From NCBI GenBank assembly GCA_958510825.1, contig OY294047.1, positions 43,794,006 to 43,858,005 of the forward strand: a stretch of DNA of 64,000 bases, given 5' to 3'. The notes under the pieces were generated by a model. That model saw nothing but the letters and a program-made list of their open reading frames with translations. It ran no database searches and was not told the DNA's origin. The translations under genes and the position numbers were made by a program. This stretch comes from Brachypterus glaber. Lineage: Eukaryota; Arthropoda; Insecta; Coleoptera; Kateretidae. Below, piece after piece: positions 22,450 through 33,350 of this stretch (position 1 is the stretch's first letter; every line of letters starts with the position of its first letter).

Positions 22450-25400
22450 CTAAAAATATTTTTAAAAAATTAGAAGAATGAAAATACAGGCTAACCTTGA
22501 ACAGACATCAAGTTTAAGTGACTTTCTAACGCAAACCAAGAGTTAATCCTATTAGTAGGAGGTCTACATATTATAAAACCTTTAACAGTAAAACCTGGGG
22601 TGCTCGATTTTGGAAGATAAATTACTTTATTCCTCAAAAATAATCATAGTGGTCTCAATAAAACTTTAATTTATTCTTATTATTATTAATAAGTGTTCGA
22701 CAAATAACTTTTCAATAATTGATACTCTAATATGAATATTTTTTGAGAAAATAGTTTGCAAAAAACCTCAGATACTGTTACTTCCATGTAGTGTCTAGTA
22801 TTTATTACAGTAGGCATCCAGATACACCACTTTCAGTATAATTGGCTGCCTAGAATAGTAGCGGCATTTGTGCTAAATTCAATTCAAATGAAGTAAGCGA
22901 ACCTCGACACATTCTTTCAATGTGAGGTTAACTTTTACTTGAACAATGAACAATTAATTATGTGTACAAAGACTATAAAATCAAATCAATCCAACCACCT
23001 TTACACATCGATACCACCAGAAATGAGCAGCAGATGATGTACAGGGTACCCCAGAATAAGAACAAAACAATTACATGGTAAGCGAACATTTTGTCTTATC
23101 TTTCCCTCCAAAAGATATCCTTAAGAAAACCCTAGAGTTTACAGATACCTTCTCCTACATGGGAATCTTTAGACAATTTCTGTGAATGGATTTAAATTCT
23201 CTAATCATAATTTATATAGAATAAGCTAAAACAGTATAAAATGAAGAAATATTAAGTCAATCAAATTTTAAGGAATAAGGTCCATTATCTTCCGATTTTA
23301 CTGTTGATGATTTTATAATATGAAGACATCCTACTAACACTATTAACTCTTGGTTTGCATTAGAAAGTCTCTTATCTCTTATACTTAATCTCTATTCAGG
23401 ATTAGCGTGACTAATTACATTTCTGCGAATTTGTATTAAACAGTTGTTAATTTTTATCAAAAAGACAAATAATAAAATATGATAATTACCTCCAGAAGAT
23501 TCAGGTGCATATGCCTAAAATTATTACATTAATTAGTAAAACTATTAAAAAAAATTATTACGTAATACTTGAATGAACCTTATAATAGATTCTGCTGCCG
23601 GTTAAATTCAGAGAAACAAAATCTACAATAACTTTAAACACGGCATTCCTAAAGGATTAGTGAGATGAAGTAGCTCTATAGATAATCAGATTTTTCTGTA
23701 GATCTATAGAAAAATCTGATTATGGATCATGGTAGCAGAAGGTCTACATATTACAGAACCATTTACAGCTAAAACCAGAAAACTCGTTTTTGGTAAATAA
23801 TGGTAAATAATCTTTGCAGAGTAATTCTGACAATAAATTTCATATTTTTTTGAATGATTCCGGTAGTATTTTTTTACCTGATTCCGAATATCTTTAAAGT
23901 AAATCTCTATATTTTTCCGTTTTCGAGAAAAAAACACTTGATTTTTTTTTCCGTTTTTCAAGTGCTTGTAGAAAAATTATCATAGTAGATACCTGAAAAC
24001 TTTTATCCAGGCTTAAATTTAAATTATTAAACAGTTTTAAAATACTATTGATAACACATTTTATTCAAACTATATTTTTCTTTGTTACATAGTGTAATTA
24101 TGTTAGCAGCGAATGTTACCCCTAAAAATCTCAAATACAGAACCTCTATGATCATATGATACTACAATAATTCGCAATTACTGTCAAAAATTAAAGTTAT
24201 ACAAAAACCGACCAAACTCGGCAAATTCGGCAAAAACACCATGTAGCAAAGACAAATGTAGTTTGCAAAGCTTTCAGGTTCTATGATAATTTTTCTACAA
24301 GCAACTGAAAAACGGAAAAAAAATTTTTCAAGAGCATTTTTCTTGAAAACGGAAAAATATAGCGATTTACTTTAAAGATATTCGAAATCAGGTAAAAAAA
24401 TACTATAGGAATAGTTCAAAAAAATATGCAATTTATTGTCAGAATTATTCTGCAGAAGATTATTTACCATTATTTACCAAAAATAAGTTTTCTGGATTTA
24501 GCTGTAAATGGTTCTGTAATGTGTAGACCTTCTGCTACCATGATCTATAATCAGATTTTTCTGTAGACCTACTTCATCTCATTAATCCTTCAGTAATGCC
24601 GTGTAAAGTAACATCAATGGAGCTCTCTACAACTAGAATTATGAAACAAAAGACGTCTACCCTATCTCTATCTCATTTGTGCTAAACTTTTCAGCCAACC
24701 AAATAAATACTGTATTTGTTTTTCATACAACAAATACAGTATTTATTTGGTTGGTCGAAAAGTGTAGCACTGAGCGCCACGAACGAACATAGCTAATGTG
24801 AATCTGTAGAATAAGATAATTCTACTAAAATTTAGATGGCGCCAGTAATTTCTTTAATAAAAATAATATAGTTACACTTTTCGCCCGGCCAAGTAAATAT
24901 TGTATTTGTTCAACAAAGAACAAATACAGAATTTGTTTGGTTGGGTGGAAGTGGGAGTGTATGTATGTCTTCTATCCTTTTTGGGTAGAACTTTTGTCCC
25001 TGTCTAATCTAAAGGGAGAAATCGCCATTGAAATTCGAATTTATAACACAAAACAATCGCGTTCCAACTGGAATCTGACTATACGTTTTTTCTAAGTTTG
25101 CAGAATTTCTCGATTAGGCAAAGTTTTTGATATAAATAGAAACAAAAAGTTATGGTTCACCCAAATACAATGGTAAAATAATAGTAATTATATACCAAGG
25201 TAGAGAAGACATTTTTTATAGCCGAGCGTATTAAATCCCGAGCTGAATAGCAACGAGGGATTTAAGTGCGAGGCTATAATAGTCTTATCTATGGTAGTTT
25301 ATATATATTAGTTTTTTCACTACTAGCACTATTTAATTATTTTTATTCAAATAATAAAGTAAATTATTAACAGAAATTATATTTTTTGAAATTTTCATAA

Positions 25401-25967
25401 AAATCAAGTAACCTTGATCAATGATATTTGCTCAAATAAATACTTTGAACTGACATAAATAAAAAGTTATTTAAAGCTATTTTCTTGGGTTTAATTAGTA
25501 AAATTGGCACAAAGAACTGAAACACCTAAAGTGACAGAAATCAGTTGTTTATAAAAATTACTCCTACTAGGAGAGAAAAAGTTATTATTGATATAGGCGA
25601 AGAAAATTGATTTCACAGTCTGAAAACATGATAAATAATAGTATGTTCTAAAGCTAGTAGTGAAAAAATACTTATTTAGGTATTCTTTCACGATGACTTT
25701 AATTCAAATTATCGTGAATTTTACTCTACTAACAAACAAACCAACTTTCCTCTATTTAACAAATTTTTAGATTCAATGTGGTAAAATTTAGGAAAACAGT
25801 ACCGCTATTAAAGATAAAAAAATTTTAAGTGTCATTACGGATTTAAAATTCTGGGTTTTAATCCAATAATTACTAAAAAATATGCTTAGAATAATATTTT
25901 TAATATTATAAAATCTTACCAAAATAAGGCAAAATGTATTAATTAAATAAATACTTTTTAAATTCAT
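21809..25967 (-). CDS. Secreted six-cysteine protein, gene 2 (3 exons, 237 aa)
   Basis: Three exons: 25967-25920 (48 nt), 23514-23490 (25 nt) and 22449-21809 (641 nt). The joins are phase 0 then phase 1, totalling 714 nt or 237 residues. Residues 1-19 form a signal peptide with an A-Y-A cleavage motif that straddles the first intron. One N-glycosylation sequon lies at residue 44. Cysteines at 111, 130, 166, 171, 211 and 234 have the spacing seen in gene 1 (35 and 39 residues are identical gaps), so the two are paralogues despite low identity. The mature protein has several amphipathic or hydrophobic helices but no clear membrane anchor. The family is unrecognised; only secretion is inferred. 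Both introns carry large foldback elements. Confidence 0.8.
22493..23411. mobile_element. Foldback element in gene 2 intron 2
   Basis: Inverted arms of about 130 bp (GCAAACCAAGAGTTAAT near 22530 and its inverse near 23345). It fills nearly the whole intron between exon 3 and the micro-exon. Arms also resemble part of the foldback at 23.6-24.6 kb. Confidence 0.6.
23490..23514 (-). CDS. Gene 2 exon 2: 25-nt micro-exon
   Basis: The acceptor ataattttag precedes 25 nt encoding A-Y-A-P-E-S-S-G plus one base, followed by the donor gtaatt. It completes the signal-peptide cleavage site and makes the phase-1 join to exon 3 (G|GT = Gly). Too short for ORF finders; supported by the exact fit on both sides. 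Confidence 0.7.
23640..24607. mobile_element. Foldback element in gene 2 intron 1
   Basis: Arms of about 350 bp, from ACGGCATTCCTAAAGGATTA to the inverse at 24607. The word GGTCTACATATTA is shared with the 22.5-kb foldback. A frame on the minus strand (23704-23961) is a by-product. Confidence 0.65.
24680..24950. repeat. Two short hairpins
   Basis: Each hairpin has CAACCAAATAAATACTGTAT-like arms (24692-24762 and 24876-24945), one related to the other. Probably the remains of one small element. Confidence 0.5.
25188..25663 (-). mobile_element. Family C, copy 4, longer form
   Basis: The palindromic core is 25188-25329. Further sequence to about 25663 ends in another CTAGTAGTGAAAAA word, with parts matching 6270-6530 and 13100-13260. 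Lies in gene 2 intron 1. Confidence 0.55.
25920..25967 (-). CDS. Gene 2 exon 1: signal peptide
   Basis: Sixteen codons from the ATG at 25967, Lys4 then a hydrophobic stretch, ending TTG|gtaag. The length, phase and role match exon 1 of gene 1. It was chosen as the nearest upstream minus-strand ATG that gives a signal peptide and a phase-0 donor; there is no transcript evidence, so this is the least certain exon. Confidence 0.65.
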
Positions 25968-26000
25968 GTTTGTGGAGTTAAATTTCGCTACCTGTTCTAT

Positions 26001-26042
26001 ACTGACGAAATGTCAACTATTTAATTAAAAATAAATAAATAA
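26001..26042 (-). promoter_or_regulatory. Possible core promoter of gene 2
   Basis: On the minus strand an exact initiator TCAGT (A at 26003) lies 36 nt above the ATG at 25967. An AT-rich TATA-like tract lies about 25-35 nt further upstream. The TATA part is weak in such AT-rich DNA. Confidence 0.35.
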
Positions 26043-26427
26043 TGAGCCAGTATTAATGAATATTATAATTAGGAATGCTTAATAATTGGGTAGATAGGAA
26101 ACACAAATTAAACGCTTGATTTTTTTTGAAAATATTCATTACGTTGTATTTTCAAATATTTTAATTGTCATTTAAATATACTATAAATTAATGATATAGA
26201 AAATTATTACTTTTAAGGAATTTTAAGCCACTTTATATCATAATAGGTATGTTACACCGGTGTTGCCAGTGCAAATAAATAACAATTGATTGTACATAAG
26301 TCTTTGTCAAAATGAAAATTTTTAGGTTAGCTTGACTTAAAAGCAGATTATTTTATCAACATTAAGATGCTACCAACAGCCTCTTAGAATTATTTGAGGT
26401 TATCTAGTTTATTTCTAGACACAATGT

Positions 26428-27126
26428 AATAGTATATTCTATAACTATTATGGAATAGACAATATTCGGAAAGTTTGTCATACGAGCCGGCAGGCGAGTA
26501 TGACGGTCCCGCGAGTGCGGAATGACTATTCCATACGTGTTGTAGACTATACTTTTTCTTCGACTGCAAATATAAAACACTGTATGGCTTTAAACTGCGG
26601 ACAAGGTTAAAAACAAAGTTTTTTTGTGACTCGACATTGTAAATGCAACAAAACACATATTTTTAAATAAAGCAATTAATGTTATTTAATAATTTTATCA
26701 AATCAGTAGTTAAAAGAAATTTTTATTTAATTTAAGCACATATTTACAAATTATAATACAAGGTTATGTCAGATTGTTGTGATAGATATCAGGTTTAAAT
26801 ATTTAACAATAGATTGAGCAGTTTTAATTTTTTGAACTAAATTGATAAAAAACTGGTCAAATATTAAGAAAAACTAATAAACTTTATGTAATTTTAACGC
26901 AAAACTTTGAATTGCATTAAATTATTCAATATTTCATGGTAAAATAAATATATTTTTGCTAATTTTGCTACAGTTTTCTTTAATTTTATAAACAAGAGAT
27001 GGCACTACATGTGCTCATTCTAACACTTGATACGGAATATTCATACCGCATCTAGAGCTAGAATGGATTCATTCTGTGTTTGAAAAGTGTGTGTATTTGC
27101 TTACATTCTAAAGCAGTCGTAGAAAA
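26428..27126 (-). mobile_element. Hairpin-ended family B, copy 2
   Basis: Full-length copy in reverse orientation, from the hairpin end at 26428 to CTAAAGCAGTCGTAGAAAAA at 27126. Confidence 0.65.
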
Positions 27127-27154
27127 AGATTGTACCCACACGTAGAAGACCTAT

Positions 27155-27398
27155 ACTATACTCGTGTCAATCTAAGAATGCGAATCTGACGTCACAGCGT
27201 GTAAACTAAATACCACTCTGTAGGGTAATTGAAACTTATTTCTTAAGATTTATTAAATGATTTTTGTTTATATACATTTTCTTTATAATAATTATATAAT
27301 AAGTGTTAATAAATAAGTTTCAGTTACACTACAGGGTGCTTTTTAATTTACGCACTCTGACGTCAGATTCGCATTCTCAGATTGTCACGAGTATACTA
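27155..27398. mobile_element. 244-bp MITE
   Basis: TIR TATACTCGTGTCAATCTAAG / inverse, arms about 85 bp with GAATCTGACGTCA. TATA lies at both borders. Confidence 0.65.
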
Positions 27399-27804
27399 TA
27401 ATATATTATGATACGAAGCATATGGATGCTAGCGTACAGAAAACACTCAAATTTTGTATTATTTTCGGACGTTACGTATACATATCCTTAACTCTCCATT
27501 ACACTTAATACTCAGCACTTTTATAAATAATGAGGGTAATCTGTAAGCTAGAGCCACTTTATATATCTTTAAATTCTGTGTTTCCGATTGGGAACAATAG
27601 GCAATAAAGGGTTAACGACTAAATTTAAAATTTGAGATTTTACAAAGAATCTAACTAATATCTTAGATATCTTGGATACCCAAATTTCACTTGATGCGTT
27701 TAATAATTATATTTAACTTAAAAACAGTCCCTATTTTTTTTGAAAATTTTCTAGATCGTTGTCCTCAAATGTGCAAAATGGCAAAATGCTCTCAAAAAAA
27801 AAAT

Positions 27805-27903
27805 TTAAGGGGTCTGTATACCTTCAAAATTTAAAAATATTTTTTTTTAACATTTTTTTTATATATATTATTGTGAAATTTAGTATGTTTATTTATATTT
27901 AAA

Positions 27904-27969
<66 letters not shown>

Positions 27970-28594
27970 TTTTTAAAGTGTTATTTTTTGGCCATATTAT
28001 TTTTTTTGAAAAAAACATCAAAAAACGGTATTGGCCAGGATTCCTGCCATTTGGATCGACTTAAAAAAAACAAAACGAGATATTATTCAGTATTGAAGTC
28101 GCTATAGCCCGAACTAAAAGAATATTTTTTGGCTAAAAAATAACAAAATGTTTTCAAACAAAAACGTCTGCCATTTTTTTATATTTTGGCTAAAAAAAAT
28201 CTTATAGTTCGGGCTATAGCGACTTTAATACTGAATAATATTCCGTTTTGTTTGTCGATCCAAACGACCTGAATCATGGCGACCACCGTTTTTTGATGTT
28301 TTTTTCAAAAAATGTTTATGGCCAAAAAGTGGAACTTTAAAAATAAAAAAAAAATGTATTCTTTGAATACAAATAAACAATGTAAACATACCTACAAAAA
28401 TTTTACAATTATATATTTTTTCTTTCTATATAAAAAAAAATGCTCAAAAAAAGAATGAAAGAAAATATTAGAGACATATCGAATAGAAGCTATCCGATAT
28501 GCCACTAATATTTTCTTTCATAATTATTTACGGACATCAAAATTACTTCTTACGAAAAATATTGTTTTTAAAATTTGAAGCTAGGACCCCTTAA
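27805..28594. mobile_element. 790-bp foldback with TTAA target site
   Basis: TTAA-GGGGTC at the left and GACCCC-TTAA at the right. Long inverted arms (GTTCGGGCTATAGCGACTT in the centre) and a (TA)n tract inside. piggyBac-like by target site only. Confidence 0.6.
27906..27959. repeat. (TA)n microsatellite
   Basis: About 27 perfect TA units inside the TTAA foldback. Confidence 0.95.
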
Positions 28595-28790
28595 ACCCTT
28601 AATGAGGTCAGTTAATGGGATAACGATGTTGAAATTAACTCCCAAATGCCCAGTCATCAATTACATAGACTGTATAAAAAAACACAGATATTTTTTATCT
28701 TTGATATTAAATTTCGCTTAATGAAAGGAAGTCAGTTAAAAAGTATTGTGGCTGGGTAAAAATTACTTGTTTTTAACATTCTCTGTTTTA

Positions 28791-29969
28791 TACAGGGTGT
28801 ATTTGAAATGGGGTAGGAAATTTTAACAGGTGATTCTACATGATAAAATATGACAAAAAGTTCCTATAAACATATGTCTAAAAATGCGTCATAAGGGAGC
28901 TACGCCCCTTTGAAATAGGCTAAAAAAATCGGTTTTTATTTAATAACTCAGGAACCCTTTGAGATATATTAACGAGGTTTTGCAAGTGAATTAATCCTAA
29001 TAAGGCCCATCTTTGTATGTCATTTTCACGTACTTATTTAATCCAGCGGTGTGCGAAACGGCGGGGCCTTATCAGTTTTTTGTCCCAAACTTTTTTCTGT
29101 GTAACTTTTTTGCAATTTTATTTTTGAAATATGATTCCTCAGGTCAAAATACATAAAAAAGGTACTCTTGTTGTAATACAGTAGGATTAACCGTTTTCGA
29201 GAAAAGTTCATTTGAAGGTGAAATTTCACGGTTCGAGGACGAAAAATTAAATACTAAAATGTTGAAAACCAAAATTTTAATGATGCAGAGCGAATGTACA
29301 TTAAAAACTAAGAAAAAAACCTCATATACAGGTACTTCCAAAAATGAATCCTAATGGAGCTATGGTCTCCTAAATATGCACCATTTTTAAAGGGCTATGG
29401 TAGCTTTAAAAGCGTTTTTTCGACCTACATGTATGGAAACTTTTTTTCTTAGCTTTTGATGTAGAATAACATTGCATCATTAAAATTTTGGTTTTCGACA
29501 GTTTAGTATTTAATTTTTCGTCCTCAAACAGTGAAATTTCACCTTCAAATTAACTTTTCTCGAAAACGGTTAATCCTACAGTATTACAACAAGAGTACCT
29601 TTTTTATGTATTTTGACCTGAGGAATCATATTTTAAAAATAAAATTGCAAAAAAGTTACACAGAAAAAAGTTTGGGACAAAAAACTGATAAGGACCCACC
29701 TTTTCGCACACCCCTGGTTTAAATAAGTACGTGAAAATTACATACAAAGATGGGCCTTATTAGGATTAATTCACGTGCAAAACCTCGTTAATATATCTCA
29801 AAGGGTTCCTGAGTTATTAAATAAAAACCAATTTTTTTAGCCACTTTCAAAGGGGCGTAGCTCCCTTATGACGCATTTTTAGACATATGTTTATAGGAAC
29901 TTTTTGTCATGTTTTATGATGTAGAATCATCTGTTAAAATTTCCTACGCTATTTCAAATACACCGTGTA
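28791..29969. mobile_element. 1.2-kb foldback element, CAGGGTG ends
   Basis: Near-perfect arms of about 540 bp, starting TA-CAGGGTGTATTTGAAAT and ending with the inverse. A single arm recurs at 63565-63984 and a decayed one at 45505-45680. Short frames on both strands repeat each other because of the inversion. Confidence 0.75.
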
Positions 29970-32889
29970 TGTATAATCGTAAAAGCTTGATCAGAATTGC
30001 CCTTGCATTTAAACTTTATTTTTGTTCTAGATACACTTTTAATTAAATTTTTAATGCCTTAATTAAGCCTAATTGTAGTTTCCTCTAAATAAATTTTTAT
30101 TCGCATTTTCTGATTTTATTTTTATTATTATACCGGGTGTACCAGCTAAGTTAGTTACCAGTTCTTTGGCGTTATTACTAGATCTAATGAAATGATTTGC
30201 ATGAAGCTTCAAGTGTTTCTAAACAGTCATTTAAAAAAAACCTTTTTTGATCATTATAATTCATAGATTGATTGATTGATTGGTCTACAGTTTGGTTACT
30301 TGAAGTACCTAACCGTAGATTTAAACAATAACACTACTCAACAAAAAAAGATTTTTTTTTATTTGCCGGGGAGCTTGTAATATCTTTTACACTGATAGAA
30401 AAATCTAAAAATGGCACAACTATGTACATGTACATGCAACTAATGTGATATGTAGTTTTTATGTGCACATACATGTAATATGTGAATTTAAAATAAAATG
30501 CGTACAATTTGTTGTTTTAAGTGGAACAACTGGACTCGTTTGTAAATACCGAACGCCTTTACTTTTTTGTTGTTGCATTCTATGCAATATCTAGTGGTTG
30601 GCGCATATACTATTTATTGTTGTATACTTTAACCTAATTAGGTTATTAATTACGTTCTATCAGTGTATATTATAGACAAGTTGTTACAGTAAAATAAAAC
30701 TTTGTTTAGTTATGGTTACTGCAACAACTTGTTATCTTAACTTTTTAATTTTTGGGGAATAGAGCTTTGGATCTGACTAAAATTGTTATCTAATTTTGCT
30801 GTGACGTTTCAACGATGGATTTACGTTGTTTTCTAACAGAGAAAAAATCTAAACCACGAAAATCCATCTTCGAAACGTCACAGCAAAATTAGATAACAAT
30901 TTTAGTCAGATCCAAAGCTCTATTCCCCAAAAATCAAAAAGTTAAATTATACAAATCGAGCAAAACCTTTCAATTTAATAACTTGTTATCAATAACTTAA
31001 GTTGCTAGGGGTTCCAAATATACAACATCGTTAGGTATTTAATACGGTAACAAACTTTTATTATATTAGTAAAAGACTGGTTAACATTTAAAGAAAATCT
31101 CCTTTTTAAAAATTTACCCATATATTGTAGCAATACATTTTCCTCTTAATAGTTTTAGTTAAATCAGATATATCCGCAATTGCAATCACCAGCTATAGCC
31201 GAGTATTTGAGCCTTTGTACGGTTGGATTAATTCTTCTTATCATTTTACCTAAATACTTAGCATGTAAGACGTTCCTTATCTACACTGACAGGTAATTTA
31301 GTGTCTACGTTTAACTAAAACAGGGTATCTCCATAGTTATGGGTGCTACAGTGGCACACTATATATTTTTAGTTATTAATAATAACACAACATATATCTT
31401 CATGTATATTTCGAAAATTCGTATCTCAAAAAAATTATTTTCCGTTCCTTGTAGGTACTAATCAAGTCTGTACATGATGACTGGTAACCTATACAAAGTC
31501 CACTTTATTACTCAATTATAACGTAACTTATGAAGTAATTGGAACAGCAAATTGAAGTTTGTATATGTTATCATACCGAAAATTATTTTTTTTGATATAG
31601 GATGTTCGGACAAACAATTTTGCATTGTTTTCTTTTCCAAATATCTTGAGATAAACTTATATGGACAAAATCCTGAACTGAAATCATCAATTTACATCCT
31701 AATATTTCTAATCTGGGGTTCCAAAAAATCCGGTTACAAGACCTACTAAGCAGTAACTCCATTTGTCGCATAGCGACGTTTTTCTGTCAACCCTGATTTC
31801 GAAAATGCTGTTTAGTAGTATAATTACACAAGAGGCTGAGAATTATGCGGGAAAAGTTCACTTCATGAAAATTTGCTGTCTGGAAATAATTACGACCCGG
31901 GCTGTGAATTTTACCGATAATTCGAAGAATCGTGTGTAATTCGGAAGAATATTTTTTAACGATTTATAATATGTCAAACCTACTTTTATATTTTTTTCAT
32001 TTCAAAATTATATGAATTGTTTTATTACTTATATTAATATTTTTACAGGTATATTCTTTAATTTGGTTAATTTAATTCCATTCTCAATTAAACTAAAACG
32101 TTTGTTTCTCCATTTTTAAATTGCAAATTACGGTTTTCTCAATAGTTCAGTCACTTACTGACTAGCGCGGTACCGCGCTAGGCTTGTTCACATTAAAAAG
32201 TCAACCTAGAAAAACTGCGATTACATTTTATAAAAAAAAATATTTGTTGGTATTTTTTGGCAAATAATAAAGTAATAACAGTAATTATAAACAGTAATAT
32301 ATTCATAGTTAATTAGTTTTTCGAATCAAATTTTGTTGTTAAAGTGAAAAACTATACTACAGCGTTTTTCAAAAGAGAAATACCGAAAAAAAATACTACA
32401 GCGTTTCTCACTAGAAATTTCTACAGTAGAAAATTCCCGATATAACTGTAATATGTTTGGACAGAAAACACGTAGTCAGAAATATCGTTAAATGATTGGT
32501 TTGGCTTTTTCAATATAAAAACGTTAAAAAATAATCTATTAAATTCCTGATGATACCTATTAATATATTCGAAACATGGAACATAGGCTATGCCACTCAC
32601 GTGATCAAGACGTATCTTTTGACTCTTTGATCGTCAACAGCTGCTCAGTATTTTAGGATCTGGAGGGGAACAAGCAAACGTGCATAATTGAATACTTACA
32701 TACATATATACAAATACGTTAAAAACACAACCCTCATTCCGCGTTGCTGAAGTCGGGTAAAAAATCTACAGACTACAAAAAAAATAATAGATCGACTCAC
32801 TATAACTGAAACACGACAATTAGGGTGTGACCTTATAAATTTAGTTTTATTTTCCCATTACATAAAATTGTAATAAAATATGTATTTCT
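29970..32889. other. Intergenic, no gene seen
   Basis: Apart from the inverted repeat at 30.7-30.9 kb I see only AT-rich sequence and small frames. CTGATGA...GAAA at about 32548-32575 lacks a stem II. Confidence 0.4.
30737..30945. repeat. Inverted repeat with GAAACGTCAC words
   Basis: Arms of about 90 bp (TTGGGGAATAGAGCTTTGGA / inverse) around a 30-bp loop. The word resembles PLE tails but no hammerhead core is present. Confidence 0.6.
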
Positions 32890-33350
32890 CTATTACTTTC
32901 CCCAAGGAAAGTCTTGCATTAGTAAAAAAAATCGAAAAATTTTTATTGCTCTTTTTTTACGTTTCTGGACGTTTTATATCCAAAAAATATGATTTCCGTC
33001 AAAAAAATTCTGTCTGTCGGTCTGTGTGTCCGGGTTATTTGTGAACACGATAACTTAAGAACGCTTGGAGCTAAAGACTTCAAATTTGGATCACAGGTTG
33101 ATTATCCAAAGTTCTAGGCTGGGATTGTTTTTCGTAAAAATCGGGTTGGGGTAGGGGGGTAAAATGAGGTAAAAACAATTTTTTTCAAAAACATATTTTT
33201 TTTCAATTTATTTTTCGTTTTACGAAAAAAGAAACTTTTTTAAAAAAATACTTGTTTTATTTTTTTTTTGCTTTTGATTTTAATGAACCTAAGCCTACAG
33301 GGGAAAGTATTATTTTGTTGGCAGCAGTATTTTTTATATAAATGTATGAT
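32890..33350 (+). repeat. Interspersed repeat family F, copy 1
   Basis: Contains GACGTTTTATATCCAAAAAA, TCTGTCTGTCGGTCTGTG and AAAATCGGGTTGGGGTA. Confidence 0.6.

Noticed and set aside
11170..25967. Odorant-binding protein identity for the six-cysteine genes
   Set aside because: Classical OBPs have three residues between Cys2 and Cys3 and eight between Cys5 and Cys6. The spacing here is quite different.
29038..29722. Similar short proteins on both strands around 29.0-29.7 kb
   Set aside because: They are the same translation of two inverted arms of one foldback element.
30737..30945. PLE tail with ribozyme
   Set aside because: The GAAACGTCAC word is there in both arms but no CTGANGA precedes it at the right distance.
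32548..32575. Hammerhead ribozyme (CTGATGA ... GAAAC)
   Set aside because: The core words are present but the 17 nt between them do not form stem II, and no stem III palindrome or cleavage site follows.
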